Assembly: GCF_017313085.1 (NCBI RefSeq) | Contig: NZ_JAFLNF010000001.1 | Location: forward strand, 800,888 to 864,887 | Direction of reading: 5' to 3' | Origin: Roseibium limicola | GTDB taxonomy: Bacteria > Pseudomonadota > Alphaproteobacteria > Rhizobiales > Stappiaceae | DNA: 64,000 nt | Shown: positions 40,201-46,450 of the stretch, piece by piece | Layout: the number at the start of each line of letters is the position of its first letter | Numbering within the stretch: position 1 is the stretch's first letter | Made by a program: the position numbers and the translations under genes | Notes under the pieces: model-generated | Databases searched by the model: none | Told to the model about the DNA's origin: nothing | Seen by the model: only the letters and a program-made list of their open reading frames with translations

Positions 40201-43200
40201 GATAAGCTGGCAGCGATATGCGTCTGACATCGCGACCGCTTCTCAGCAGGTCCCAATCGATAGAAGCCCCGGCGGACCAGGCAGCAGCAACCTTTTTCAG
40301 ATCTCGCGCAACGCAAGCGGCCTGAATCTGCTGCACATCGCTTGGCGGATCACAATCCAGGATCGACGCCGTATACTGCAGAAAACCGGCAGCCGGCTCC
40401 CCACCCAAAAACGCTTTGATCGCATCAAGCGCTTCGAGCCGACTGTCAGCAACAAGAGCCAAACGGCTGGTAAGTTCGTTCCTGCCCACCTGAAGTGTAA
40501 AGGCAATATCGGCGAGCGCTGCGTCGGAATTGTCCTGAAGATAGGCGCAAAAGCGCGTCAGAACGGCCCGAAGCTGATTGGCTCCTAGCGCTGAGAATAC
40601 CAGCAGCTCAGAACCCTCAGTCATCAGTCTGCCGAGCGGCTCAGCTGCTTCCTCAATGATGATGTGGGAGTTCATGCCACCCGCACCGATGGACGTTACA
40701 CCGGCCCGCAACGGCAGCTCTTGTCCGTCTTCGCCACTCAGCCTTTGCCAGGGAGCAAGATCACGCTGGACATAGAACGGCGACGCCGCAAACGGAATAT
40801 CCGGGTTGAGTGTTTCGGCATGAAGTGATGGCGCCAGCTGCTTGTGCTTCAGCTGCGACAGAACCTTGACGATTCCAGCCAGCCCCGAAGCCCCCAAAAG
40901 GTGGGCTACATTGCTTTTGACCGTTCCGATCGGACACGTCTGCACCGCGTCAGTGTGTTTGCGAAAGACCTGCGTGAGAGCCTTGATCTCGATTGGATCT
41001 CCAAGCGCTGTGCCCGAGCCATGCCCCTCGATATAGCCGATGGTCGCCGGGCTAATACCCGCGTCATCCAGCGCCTGCTCGATGGCGACCGCCTGCTGGT
41101 TGGGGCTGGGAACGGTGAAGCCGTTTCGGACACCGGCATTGCTGATGCCAGAGCCCGTGATGACCCCGTAGATATGGTCGCCATCGCGCTGCGCATCCAC
41201 AAGAGGTTTCAGCACCAAAGCACCGACGCCCTCACCCAGGATCGTGCCCTCTGCACCAAGCCCATAGCCGCGAATGACGTCTGCCGACTTGGTGGTGAAA
41301 TGCTCCTGCGAGGTTGCAATCAGTTTTTGCGGGTGCAGGAGCAGACTGACGCCGCCTGCAAGCGCCATCTTGCAGCGTCCGGCGCGCAACATATGCACCG
41401 CTTCATGCACACAGGTCGAAGAGGCCGAGCACATGGTGTCGAGAAAATACGACGGGCCGGTGAAGCCATAATAGTAGGACACCATATTCGGCACGGTGCC
41501 GGTGTAGCTGCCACTTGCGAGGGATCCCCGCATCAGCATGTTCTGGAAGCCATACAGATCGTATTCGTTGGTCATGGACCCGACGATCACGGCGACATCT
41601 CCGGAGAGCTTCCGGGCCATGGTTTCTCGTGAGTAGCCAGCATCCTCAAACGCTTCGACGCTCGCCTGCAGAAACAGACGAACTTCCGGAGACATCAACT
41701 CTGCTTCGGCCTGGGAAATTCTGAAGTAGCGGGGATCGAACTTGTCGATGTCCGGCAAGAACGCACCGGTCTTGACCACGGTCTTGCCCAGTATGTCGCG
41801 CTCACCATGCAGCAACGCGCCATTGTTCCAACGCTCAGCAGGAACCGGCTCAAACCCATCGATTCCCTCAGACAACATTGTCCAGAAAGCGTCCTGGCTA
41901 TCGGCATTTGAAACATGCAACGACAGGCCAACGATTGCGATGTCGTGCAGCGCTCTTTCATCGCCTGTTGGCGCCTTGTCAGACTGGACGCCTTTTTCAG
42001 GAGCAGATGCCACGAAGTCAACAGATGCAGCCTCTGCAGCAATCGCCCTTGGGGCCGACAGGTCCTGCAATGCGGCCTCTGTAGCGTTGGTGGCCTTTAT
42101 CGCAGCGAGATCATCGGCAAACAGCGCCTCAAGTGCTGCCCGGTGCTCAGCCACCAGATGGTTTCCGACCCCGTCCAGATCCACGAACTCGAAAAACAGG
42201 GTCTTTGACAGCGGCCCCAACACCTCTTCCAGCCGATTTGTACTTTCAACGATTGCAATGGAATCCAGGCCGTACTCATCCAGCTTGCGATTTGAGCGGA
42301 TGCGGCCGGCCTCCAACTCAAGCACATCGGACAGGATGGTGCGGACAAGATCTATTGTCTTGGGCAGAAGAGCCGCATCATCGAAACCACCCTTCGGTTC
42401 GCTGTTATCGATAGTCGCGTTGTTGGTGGTCTGCTCATTCAGCTCAGCCGTCTGGCCATAGTCTGCTAGCACCGCATCAATTCGATCGAGATCACCATAC
42501 AGCACGGTGCTGCGTGGCGAAGCGGGTCCCTGGAGAATGGCCTCGAGCGCCGCAAGGCCTGCATCGGTCGGCAGAGGGGTCAGGCCCAACCTGCGTTTCA
42601 TCGCTGCCTGGGTTGACGCGTCAACCGTCATGCCACCGTCCTGCCAGAGCGGCCAGGCAATCGCTACGGTTTTACCAAAGCGATCACCACGGGCAACCAG
42701 GGCTGCGCGCTCTTCGGCAAATGCATCCATGAAGGCGTTTGCCGCCGCGTATCCGGCCTGTCCGGCATTGCCAAAGACCGACGCGATGGAGGAGCATAGA
42801 ATGTAAAAATCAATCGGCAGGCTTCTGGTTGCCTGATCCAGATGGACGGATCCAATCACTTTCGGTGCGAGCACATCAACAACATCGGCCGCATCCCGTG
42901 TCAGGATGTATCCATCATCGAGAATACCGGCGGCATGAATGATCCCCTTGAGATCTCCAACCGTGCCCTGGATCGTCCTGACAACCCGGTCAACATCTGC
43001 AAGGTCCGCAACATTACAGGCAGTATAGACAACCTCGACGCCGTCCTTGCGAAGAGCGTCAAGCCTTGCCCTGCCAGCATCATCGGCCTCTTGCCTGCGT
43101 CCGCTCAAGACCAAGCGGCGTGCGCCGCGCGTGATTATCCATCGCGCAAAAATCTGCCCCAGTTCCCCGAGGCCTCCGGTGATCCAATAGACCCCATCGG

Positions 43201-46200
43201 GATCAATCGTCAGTGCCTCGGTATCAGCCGTATCAGTCTCGGAAACCGGCAACCAGGCACTGCGCAGACCGCCAGCGTCGTACCTCAATTCCGTCAGGCT
43301 GTCACCACCGACGCTTTCTGAGCTTGCAATAGCAACCAACCGGTCAACGGTCATGTCACCGTCCAGCGTCACAACACGGCCGGACAGCTTGGGATTTTCA
43401 ATGACTGCCGTCTTAAAAAGGCCAGCCAAGGGCGCGGTGACCGAGGACGGAAGGCTTGTCGGTGCAAACACCAGTATATGCCCAGGCAGAGCCGCACGGG
43501 AGGCCAGCGTGTCACGGACAACGTCATAGGTCGCCAGAAACACAGCTTTCGCTGCGCTCGCATTATCCAGTCCCGACAGGTCCGGCAGAAGATCAACCAC
43601 ACACCCGGTGCGTGCTCGCAGCGATGACGCCAGAGCAGCATCCATCCCCGCCAGAAGAAGTCTGATTTTGCCCTTGGTCCTGCCTGCTGTGATCTGAAGC
43701 GGAGCAGGATGCCAACCGCCATCCATCACGACCAGTGGCATATCGACAGGCTCAAGCGCTGTGTTTTCCTCCGCCACATCTGTGGAAACCGTATCTTCCG
43801 CCGGGCTGAGGATACGTAGGACGAGGTCTCGGATGACGGCAGTCTGGTGCCCCTCTTTGTCGAATAAATCGATATCAAGATGACGAACAGAGCTGGCAAC
43901 GCTTTGGGTTTTTCTCATGCGCACATGGGCCCACATGACCACCGTGCACGGCGCGAGAACCTCGATCCGGCCACAGGAAAACGGAACCCCCGCTCCACTC
44001 GGCGCATCCTTGTCGATGGCGACCCAAGCCTGGATGCCGGCATCTAGAAGAACAGGGTGCAACGGCATGGCATCAAGCGATTGCTGCAGGCGACGCGGCA
44101 GCTTGAGCAGTGCCAGGGCTTCATTCTCGCCGCGATAGACCTGAGACATCGCCCGAAAGGCTGGCCCGTGGTTGACGCCACTTTGCAGCAAACGCTCATA
44201 GCAGGCCTGCGGGTCAAGTCTCTCGCCGCAACGACGCTTGAGGCCTTCCAGATCCGCAGTGACTGGTTCTATCGCCTGCCCGGTTTCAATGCGTCCCTGC
44301 ATGTTTGCAGCGGCGGACTGAGGACCGGCCGCATCGCGCGTTCTCACACTGAAATCGAGGCGCTGCGCACTCTTGCGCTCAATCAACGTCTCGACAAAAA
44401 CGGGCTGTGCATCCAGCAACTGGATGGGTTTGCTCCAGACAACATTGGTGATCGCAAAGCCTGACGACGGTAAACCGCCAGCCAGTTTTGCCGCCGCACG
44501 CCCCATCTCCAGAGAGGCAACACCAGGAAGCACCTTCGTGTCTCCAACATGGTGATCGGACAAAACAAACTCATCACCGGTCAACCGTGTTTCAAAGCGG
44601 CATCCATCAATCAGCGAGGTATTTCTATGCAACAGCGGATGCGGGACCGGCCTTTGATCCTTGGCGCCGAGCGACAGATCCATCCAGTGGCGTTCCCGCG
44701 TGAACGGGTACAGCGGCGCGTGGATCGCCCGTCTCGGGGCCGTGGCGCCGTCACCCCATGAAACATCCTCGCCGGCAACCCACCGCAGAGCTGTTGCGAC
44801 GTCCTCGGAGACCTTGCCCGACTTCGGCGCACTCGCAGTTTCAGGCAGAACACATCCAGCCCGCTCACTCCCGTTCAGGTAGCTGCGTAAAGCATCTGCG
44901 AGCTCCTCTGTCGTCCTTGCGGCAAAAGCGCAGCGCATCTCCAGTGGGGCGCGCGCCATTTGGAACGTATGAGCAAGATCGGCCAAGATTGCGTCGCGAC
45001 CTTTCGTTCGCTTAACGAAAGCCAGAAGCCTCTCGGCATAATCCGTCAGGCCTTCTTCAGATGCTGCCGAAAGTGGAATGACATGAAGCACAGCCGTTTT
45101 GACGACGCCGGATGAGCGTTGCTCCGGTGCCTCTTCCATCAGCACATGAGCATTGCTGCCACCAAACCCGAAGGAACTGACGCAAGCCCGCCGGATATGA
45201 TCATGGCTGCGTGGCCAATCGGTGCAAGCGCTTTGGATGCGGAACGGCGATCCGGATAAATCAATCAGGCGGTTCAGCTTGTTGAAGCCAGCGTTTGCCG
45301 GAATCTGCTCGTGCTTCAGGGCCGCCAGAACCTTGACGATCCCCGCCACCCCGGCAGCACCTTCCAGATGGCCAATATTCGTTTTGACCGATCCGATGCC
45401 GCAGGTCTGCTCTTCCAGAACGACGTCGTTTTCGTCACAAAGCGTCTCGAAAGCCTGTTTCAGACCAGAAATTTCAATCGGGTCTCCAAGCGGCGTTCCC
45501 GGACCGTGCGCCTCGATGTAATCGATCGTGTCCGGGCTTGCGCCCGCCTCACGGTGAACCTTTCGGATCAACTCCGCTTGGGCATTCGGGTTGGTCACAG
45601 TCAGAGAATTTGTGCGCCCGCCGTGATTGATACCGATGCCGCGGATTACCGCATGGATGGCATCGCCATCTTCCAAAGCCTTTGACAAAGGTTTCAAAAG
45701 AACAACTGCACCACCTTCCCCGCGCACGTATCCATCGGCCGCATCATCAAAGGCCTTGCCGCGCCCGTCTTTCGACAACATTCCGGCTTTTGAAAACGCC
45801 ACAAAATGATTAGGCGACCAGATGAGGTTGACCCCACCCGCCAGCGCCATCTCGCAGGTGCCGTCCTGGATGGCACGAACCGCCTCATAAACCGAAGTCA
45901 GAGAGGCAGCGCAAGCCGTGTCGTTGGTAATGCTGGGGCCTTGAAAGTCGAAGAAATGCGAAACGCGGTTGGCGATGATCGAAAAGGCGATGCCTGTCGG
46001 CATATAGGCGTCAATCTGCGCCAGGTGCTTCTCCAGCAGCTCAGCGTAATCCCAATGGCAGACCCCCATGAAAACGCCGGTGTTGCTGCCCGCTAGGTCG
46101 GACGCACGGTATCCGGCGTCTTCAATCGCATGCCATGCCATTTCCAGAGCAAAGCGCTGCTGCGGGTCCATCCATGCGGCTTCCCTCGGAGAGATCCCGA

Positions 46201-46441
46201 AAAACGCCGCATCAAAGCAGTCGGCATCCTCGACAAAACCGCCCCAGATGCTGTTGGTCTTGTTGCCTTTGGAGGGATCCCCCTTGAGATCGCCTGCGTT
46301 CCAGCGGTCAGCCGGCACTTCCCTGATGAGCGAGCGTTCTGCAGCCAGGTGATCCCAGAATTCATCAAGGTTGTCCGCACCTGGAAGCCTGAGCCCAAGT
46401 CCGACAATTGCGACCGGTTCGCGCTGGAGTTTCTGTGCCAT
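25550..46441 (-). CDS. Trans-AT PKS, glutarimide-type starting protein (PKS A)
   Basis: 6963 residues, no AT domain. Approximate order by active-site residue: module 1 KS-DH-KR-ACP (KS Cys 176); module 2 KS-B-ACP (1670); module 3 KS-KR-ACP (2678); module 4 KS, ACP-like insert, MT, ACP (3709); module 5 KS, degenerate crotonase, ECH2, ACP-ACP (4898); module 6 KS followed by a degenerate DH-like domain (6239), ending without an ACP. It begins directly with a KS and has no loading domain, so it must accept a starter from a free-standing ACP. AAGGA sits 6 bases before the ATG, 9 bp after the AT-ER gene. The last module is completed by the monooxygenase and the first ACP of PKS B. Domain calls rest on visible motifs; the glutarimide role is inferred from the module 1-2 pattern and the ACP/AsnB pair. 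Confidence 0.92.
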   Translation of the reverse strand: MAQKLQREPVAIVGLGLRLPGADNLDEFWDHLAAERSLIREVPADRWNAGDLKGDPSKGNKTNSIWGGFVEDADCFDAAFFGISPREAAWMDPQQRFALEMAWHAIEDAGYRASDLAGSNTGVFMGVCHWDYAELLEKHLAQIDAYMPTGIAFSIIANRVSHFFDFQGPSITNDTACAASLTSVYEAVRAIQDGTCEMALAGGVNLIWSPNHFVAFSKAGMLSKDGRGKAFDDAADGYVRGEGGAVVLLKPLSKALEDGDAIHAVIRGIGINHGGRTNSLTVTNPNAQAELIRKVHREAGASPDTIDYIEAHGPGTPLGDPIEISGLKQAFETLCDENDVVLEEQTCGIGSVKTNIGHLEGAAGVAGIVKVLAALKHEQIPANAGFNKLNRLIDLSGSPFRIQSACTDWPRSHDHIRRACVSSFGFGGSNAHVLMEEAPEQRSSGVVKTAVLHVIPLSAASEEGLTDYAERLLAFVKRTKGRDAILADLAHTFQMARAPLEMRCAFAARTTEELADALRSYLNGSERAGCVLPETASAPKSGKVSEDVATALRWVAGEDVSWGDGATAPRRAIHAPLYPFTRERHWMDLSLGAKDQRPVPHPLLHRNTSLIDGCRFETRLTGDEFVLSDHHVGDTKVLPGVASLEMGRAAAKLAGGLPSSGFAITNVVWSKPIQLLDAQPVFVETLIERKSAQRLDFSVRTRDAAGPQSAAANMQGRIETGQAIEPVTADLEGLKRRCGERLDPQACYERLLQSGVNHGPAFRAMSQVYRGENEALALLKLPRRLQQSLDAMPLHPVLLDAGIQAWVAIDKDAPSGAGVPFSCGRIEVLAPCTVVMWAHVRMRKTQSVASSVRHLDIDLFDKEGHQTAVIRDLVLRILSPAEDTVSTDVAEENTALEPVDMPLVVMDGGWHPAPLQITAGRTKGKIRLLLAGMDAALASSLRARTGCVVDLLPDLSGLDNASAAKAVFLATYDVVRDTLASRAALPGHILVFAPTSLPSSVTAPLAGLFKTAVIENPKLSGRVVTLDGDMTVDRLVAIASSESVGGDSLTELRYDAGGLRSAWLPVSETDTADTEALTIDPDGVYWITGGLGELGQIFARWIITRGARRLVLSGRRQEADDAGRARLDALRKDGVEVVYTACNVADLADVDRVVRTIQGTVGDLKGIIHAAGILDDGYILTRDAADVVDVLAPKVIGSVHLDQATRSLPIDFYILCSSIASVFGNAGQAGYAAANAFMDAFAEERAALVARGDRFGKTVAIAWPLWQDGGMTVDASTQAAMKRRLGLTPLPTDAGLAALEAILQGPASPRSTVLYGDLDRIDAVLADYGQTAELNEQTTNNATIDNSEPKGGFDDAALLPKTIDLVRTILSDVLELEAGRIRSNRKLDEYGLDSIAIVESTNRLEEVLGPLSKTLFFEFVDLDGVGNHLVAEHRAALEALFADDLAAIKATNATEAALQDLSAPRAIAAEAASVDFVASAPEKGVQSDKAPTGDERALHDIAIVGLSLHVSNADSQDAFWTMLSEGIDGFEPVPAERWNNGALLHGERDILGKTVVKTGAFLPDIDKFDPRYFRISQAEAELMSPEVRLFLQASVEAFEDAGYSRETMARKLSGDVAVIVGSMTNEYDLYGFQNMLMRGSLASGSYTGTVPNMVSYYYGFTGPSYFLDTMCSASSTCVHEAVHMLRAGRCKMALAGGVSLLLHPQKLIATSQEHFTTKSADVIRGYGLGAEGTILGEGVGALVLKPLVDAQRDGDHIYGVITGSGISNAGVRNGFTVPSPNQQAVAIEQALDDAGISPATIGYIEGHGSGTALGDPIEIKALTQVFRKHTDAVQTCPIGTVKSNVAHLLGASGLAGIVKVLSQLKHKQLAPSLHAETLNPDIPFAASPFYVQRDLAPWQRLSGEDGQELPLRAGVTSIGAGGMNSHIIIEEAAEPLGRLMTEGSELLVFSALGANQLRAVLTRFCAYLQDNSDAALADIAFTLQVGRNELTSRLALVADSRLEALDAIKAFLGGEPAAGFLQYTASILDCDPPSDVQQIQAACVARDLKKVAAAWSAGASIDWDLLRSGRDVRRISLPAYPFEKIRCWYQEEPDVPSVVNPLGARSKLHPFIGLNCSDATGLRYKTTLHLKELRDYVFAIAGKDTVIATVAVDIIAAAAQISGVASHPGISSLEILQAPVWQDVKDLELEVKPGSDRSAVTVSVVTHTGQCSPWLSALVADVASAGDRSIDISGLRKAALRVQETAEVYANFQKRRVNFGPYLESIQQIWHLPDGAHLCHLREDQPQQDFFKRQTHLPAPALGAALQVLQIVTGDNADIDAIETIELRGSDVSYILCQKRADGGFDLAFCEADGSVSASMSGVTLRSRAGAEQSPPRKDKSAVSSPGASSEVLHSKLREMAAAILKFTPADLGAREAFHDLGFDSISLTGYANDISEAFGIDLSPAVFFEYEHIEALAEHLVTRHGVMSAQTEKTVTPVETKASSAFDDVKISGGGAQGDHPLPSESRDAEPDARIAIIGMAGRFPGSPDVETYFDNLLAGQDLTSGIPLARYSPSYAERFRKLDFSGKGGFLEDIDRFDAGFFKISPVEAERLDPQQRLLLETSWRALENAGYTPEELPRQTGVFVGITSLDYADVWRSEGLETDGYLATGNSLAMAANRLSHQFNLNGPSQAIDTACSSSLIALLRARDALRMGQCSAAIVGGVNLCLSLEGFEGPHKAGMLSPTGHCHTFGAAADGYTRGEGVAALLLKPLAEAERDGDRILGVLAGGAENHGGRSGALTAPNAKVQARLIVEAMAGLDPASISYIEAHGTGTELGDPVEINGLRSAFAQLSVADQHASLQIGLGSVKSNIGHLEAVAGLAGVIKVLMAMDRGLLPATLFSEPLNPHIDLDGTPFKVLTRQQVWEPQASGAPRRAGVSSFGFGGANAHVVLESYDKPSGHVRSPLARHEFANTRFWIPGVEPQEAASSRCEDQRALLFSTDWKKAAGSGTPFTGRRIAIGCGIRIAVGRNASVRSLSLVDGDIATQYAGAASQLLEMLRVQMTAMDDEAVLIQLAVPADGEGAVFGGLGAMLRTAMVEDPRVVAQVIETPVTTTPEAVADWLEENAQHAGVTHIRYENGGCYIRQWQELNGPESRFNWNDGGVYLVTGGMGGLGRLVAEDIARTAINPVLVLTGSKPLDEERSAFLERLRELGAVAGYRQANVADFAAVDRLVRHILEVHGHLNGVVHCSGVLRDGYIATKSSEDLKAVLAPKSYGALALRDACAALDLDVFVLFSSLASPFGNVGQADYAAANGFLDALAATSNGKITSINWPLWLDGGMAVDVTTKEALFRRMGQRPLETAAGLEALHRCLASGKSQVAVVAGAHSSIKTFFAAAATDAGLGGSHTASEVASSTALDPALLSATRSSLRKLFAKVSGVSEQAIDPDALLEDYGIDSLMITRLNTELAGLFEALPKTLFFRFRTLAAISVYLVGEQTQACRSWTGFSGSMPSAMSGPSHKIGSQRSNSVGAADAAKQEIRPASQDEPIAIIGLSGTYPDAPDLTAFWRNLETGRDSVREIPADRWEIEGFFEPDQDEAAAGAKSYSKWGAFLEGFADFDPAFFKISPREAAAMDPQERLFLMSAWQALEDGGYTRDRLKAVAGTSHGSAEVGVFAGVTKTGYALHGPFRTDGGAVIRPSTSFSGLANRVSQFLDLSGPSLPVDTMCSSSLTAIHEACSALRSGSCAIAIAGGVNLYLHPSNYVELSAAHMLSPSGRCHSFGSEADGFVPGEGVGCVVLKPLSKAVADGDRIHAVIRGSAVNHGGRTNGFTVPNPQAQRNVIRKALDQAGLQASDIGYIEAHGTGTELGDPIEVDGLTQAFALDTDASGFCVLGSVKSNIGHLEAAAGIAGVTKAILQLKRRRFVPSLHAQQINPNIDLEKSPFVLCRETRSWETVASRIAGISSFGAGGANAHVIIEEWLDAGSGTHEEADGGGPHAIILSGRTPEKLREQAEQLLAYLHATADGQVSDKLPDLAQVSDSLCAELGRLLNVHSRDIDPEDTFDALGLDVAHAYQLVRWLKETFGLHRSIADIEMAGSVERLSQSIASTPCESLAVGASPRLQDIAYTLQVGREDMDARLGLLVRDGAELVETLASWLAGSEPEPPVFVGEAQGQKAKLSALGADDVIEEVISRAWDSGRYETVLRLWVEGLTVPWLALRKSTPARIISLPTYPFDRTRFWIPEQQRASRHTQTQPTSFSELRREVEAGAGDTVLRDEQDALDIAIAGVLYAMLPSLSVRDIAPAYRRWFESVKPLVASRAHQLKASDGDAWAHWEKQKAEGRSSAQMQLAEAALRALPDILTGQTKATEVLFPDGRQSLVEAVYKENAVAARFSRAAANVAAQAVKAVTASQAKLRILEIGAGTGGTTEPVLDALIPFANRIGEYLYTDLSRAFLIHAERSYADRIPGLKTALLNVEKPIADQKIAAGSYDLVIAANVLHATADIRDTLENVRQMMVPGGVLLLNETSKATFFTHVTFGLLEGWWRFTDPERRISGTPSLDTENWRKALGETGFDWIAASSAEEQDLGQQIIVARADTATPHDPQETLRSVGQSRSESMPASVAALVAPTGVVSSAISTKPAGVPRLRAVLRQALADTLNVAASLIDEKRSFADYGLDSILGAEFVHRLRKVLGIDLDQTVLYDFTNAQRLEAHLRDDHSIIVGEEIVDRPAVATPEPRSTTAPVMAQGEHEAIAIVGASGRFAKSETIDELWQHLISGRDLVEPVSRFDLTRFYKDQEEGSYGRHGSFLAGIDQFDPVFFGISGTEATYMDPQQRLFLEEAWSTLENAGHAGEDIIGSRCGVFVGCAHGDYQDLFTEQPPGQAFWGNTTSLIPARISYWLDLKGPAVAVDTACSSSLVALHMACQSIRNGECDMALAGGVFVQCSSRFFRYANAAQMLSPSGRCAAFGKGADGIVPGEAVGAVLLRPLSDALSDGDTILGVIAASGTNQDGTTNGITAPSALSQERLIRQVYEQAGIDASSIGFVEAHGTGTVLGDPIEHAALLRAFSDAEPDGGKIHLGSVKSNIGHATTAAGIVGLAKVLWSLKQGSIPPTLHFAGGNSAIDFNKGPFTVNEQPVAWSKVTGTKRRAAISSFGFSGTNAHVVIEDGPEEASISEPASGQLFVLSARTEDQLGHQAKRLNLHLERHSNLLPEDVAFTLIAGRRHLAHRLAVVARDLQELQFKLKSWMSGQATEDLETGHVINGGSASTETTEPAGIATGSGETARALVLARLAKAYVAGGQPVPGDLFVSPRKRVPLPSYPFARKSYWVGEAPPAATRSDTALVQAVSDDTPASTDAAASGERQCATMPKRVSLKRPAAMAAAVGARDVVRSQKVNLAPLKPHSALAQASNYRLDLKSDEDGVRVLQLQRGGSRSLVSSLTAEFASASGSETVRAFVLSLDLHPLTELSALQSGDLAPLKQCAVPVVLSLNGEVTEAVAALATQADFVVFSDANGRGPDLLAGAICVLPEKVEAKALEIGRQIAAAPHLSLTLLKHHMRHELPPLLKGPKPAVWDLNFADNADASSMGAARKVPLATKVMELSLLEDGVACLTMNERDGCNMFTPAFMDGLEEAFAKIGELSDAKVVVLTGHASYFACGGTADGLAELQRGEGKFTDRCIYSLPLSCPLPVIAAMQGHGIGAGWSLGMYCDQAVFASEGSYHSNYLWYGFTPGAGATMIFPHRLGDALGREVLFTAREYRGKELAQRATHLTVLPSRDVLSKAMTAAHNLARKSKAELLDLKASQSQSLRDSLDAVLSREFVMHQKTLIGNQVVNERIAEKFGPAPVEASANSPAGQGVKAAVIASLAEDLMIAAEDINEGGSFLELGLDSILAVTWIRNLNKQFQIDLPATVVYAYPTVGALADHVVQLAGVSLPETKPQDPTSPEPVASPQTQRPTETPVQPRALKSKVIASLATDLMIDVSDIGEGDSFLDLGLDSILAVTWIRNLNRAFDISLPATAVYAYPTVGALVEHMTELCEASGWLAEASVPHEDEAEALSIEEPETRVPMPVLAIAEARMKPVQTANEPIAIIGSAGQFPKANTLAEYWSNIRSGRDCIEEVPASRWKIEDHYDPDPQAPGKTYCKWMGALEAAGAFDARFFNITPREAELMDPQQRLFLETAWHTIEDAGLDPSQLAGSRCGVYVSSGPSGYQDLVEERNTYSLLGNSGSILASRISYLLDLRGPSLSIDTACSSSLVALAQACESLINHTCDMALAGGVCVLVGPNMFIDTAKVSMLSADGRCFSFDERANGFVPGEGVGAVLLKRLSDAERDGDPIHAVIRGWGTNQDGRTNGITAPNPKAQTALLKGVYDRFEIDPASIGLIECHGTGTPLGDPIEVEGLTDAFADVPTETSCALGSVKSNIGHLLASAGIAGVLKAQLALENREIPPSINLENLNSHIPFDKTPFVVSRDLKPWAQGGHAPRRAGVSSFGFSGTNAHVVLEEYRNAPAVAKTAEPLMFVLSARNKDRLSAYASEMERFVASNQDLDLAALATTLQNGRTTFNERLAFVFRSRDELLRKLAAIEADVALADVHRSPGEPDTVAVFETDEDARALVEKWLHSGRPEQLTKAAELWTKGLSIDWPVSNAPRIHIPAYPFEKTLYWIEPSERAQTASTPTPDTTAHPMLASLPEAGEIGNLAIRLTGNEPYLTTHTSGEERLITALLLPEVARSAMERLTGTPIRSLEHLLWGRPVAINGKPRNLQVSVMSDPEGMLYRLEIDGADASPCHLGSVGPSVAEANRSRYEGFSGTPTGVDITSTFEAFSGHCAVYSGQPVPEAAQVDRVYRDGEVLLGRLALPRGTETDRQGMVFDPFVLDAVWRLVTFRMAGWRADAGDENALAFPLSLETLQSFAPVSQNSLLRISGDCSADGVRGAKIELFNSDGLECLRLEGLRLTKQQQIRDIVFTTSEGAQA
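28375..32255 (-). other. Module 5 of PKS A: KS, crotonase-like pair, tandem ACPs (beta-branching)
   Basis: KS with DTACSSSL and HGTGT. A first crotonase-like stretch (about 29810-30260) looks degenerate. A second (about 28980-29700) matches ECH2 decarboxylases of the PksI kind: YFACGGT, AAMQGHGIGAGW and GFTPGAGATMIFP. Two ACPs follow (Ser near 28815 and 28490), both with LGLDSILAVTW. The Trp six residues after the Ser is the known flag of beta-branching carrier proteins. This is the module on which the HMGS cassette acts. Confidence 0.87.
32335..35860 (-). other. Module 4 of PKS A: KS, ACP-like insert, methyltransferase, ACP
   Basis: KS with DTMCSSSL and HGTGT. The post-KS linker is interrupted at about 34150-34405 by an ACP-like stretch. 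A C-methyltransferase follows, with LEIGAGTGGTTEP, AANVLHAT and FGLLEGWWRFTD. ACP with DYGLDSI. There is no KR, so an alpha-methyl beta-keto product is predicted unless another enzyme acts. Confidence 0.83.
36010..38910 (-). other. Module 3 of PKS A: KS-KR-ACP
   Basis: KS with DTACSSSL and EAHGTGT. KR with GGMGGLG, LRDG (third Asp present, B-type) and QADYAAAN. ACP with DYGIDSL. Predicted beta-hydroxyl next to the glutarimide-bearing carbon chain. Confidence 0.86.
39045..41965 (-). other. Module 2 of PKS A: KS-B-ACP branching module
   Basis: The KS is divergent (DTMCSASST, GHGSGT, NVAH). The following domain (about 39345-40125) has the size of a DH double hotdog. Where HxxxGxxxxP should be it reads RDYVFAIAGKDTVIATV, with no catalytic His. 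ACP with DLGFDSI. KS-B-ACP units catalyse vinylogous chain branching in rhizoxin- and glutarimide-type pathways, and the amide of the starter then closes the ring. Confidence 0.78.
42110..46441 (-). other. Module 1 of PKS A: KS-DH-KR-ACP entry module
   Basis: The first KS has DTACAASL instead of TACSSSL, and HGPGT instead of HGTGT. DH with HHVGDTKVLP (catalytic His and Pro kept, Gly replaced by Asp) and LHPVLLDAGIQ. KR with GGLGELG, LDDG (B-type) and QAGYAAAN. ACP with EYGLDSI. Predicted to give a carbamoyl-crotonyl thioester from malonamyl-ACP. Confidence 0.84.
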
Positions 46442-46450
46442 GCCTGATCC

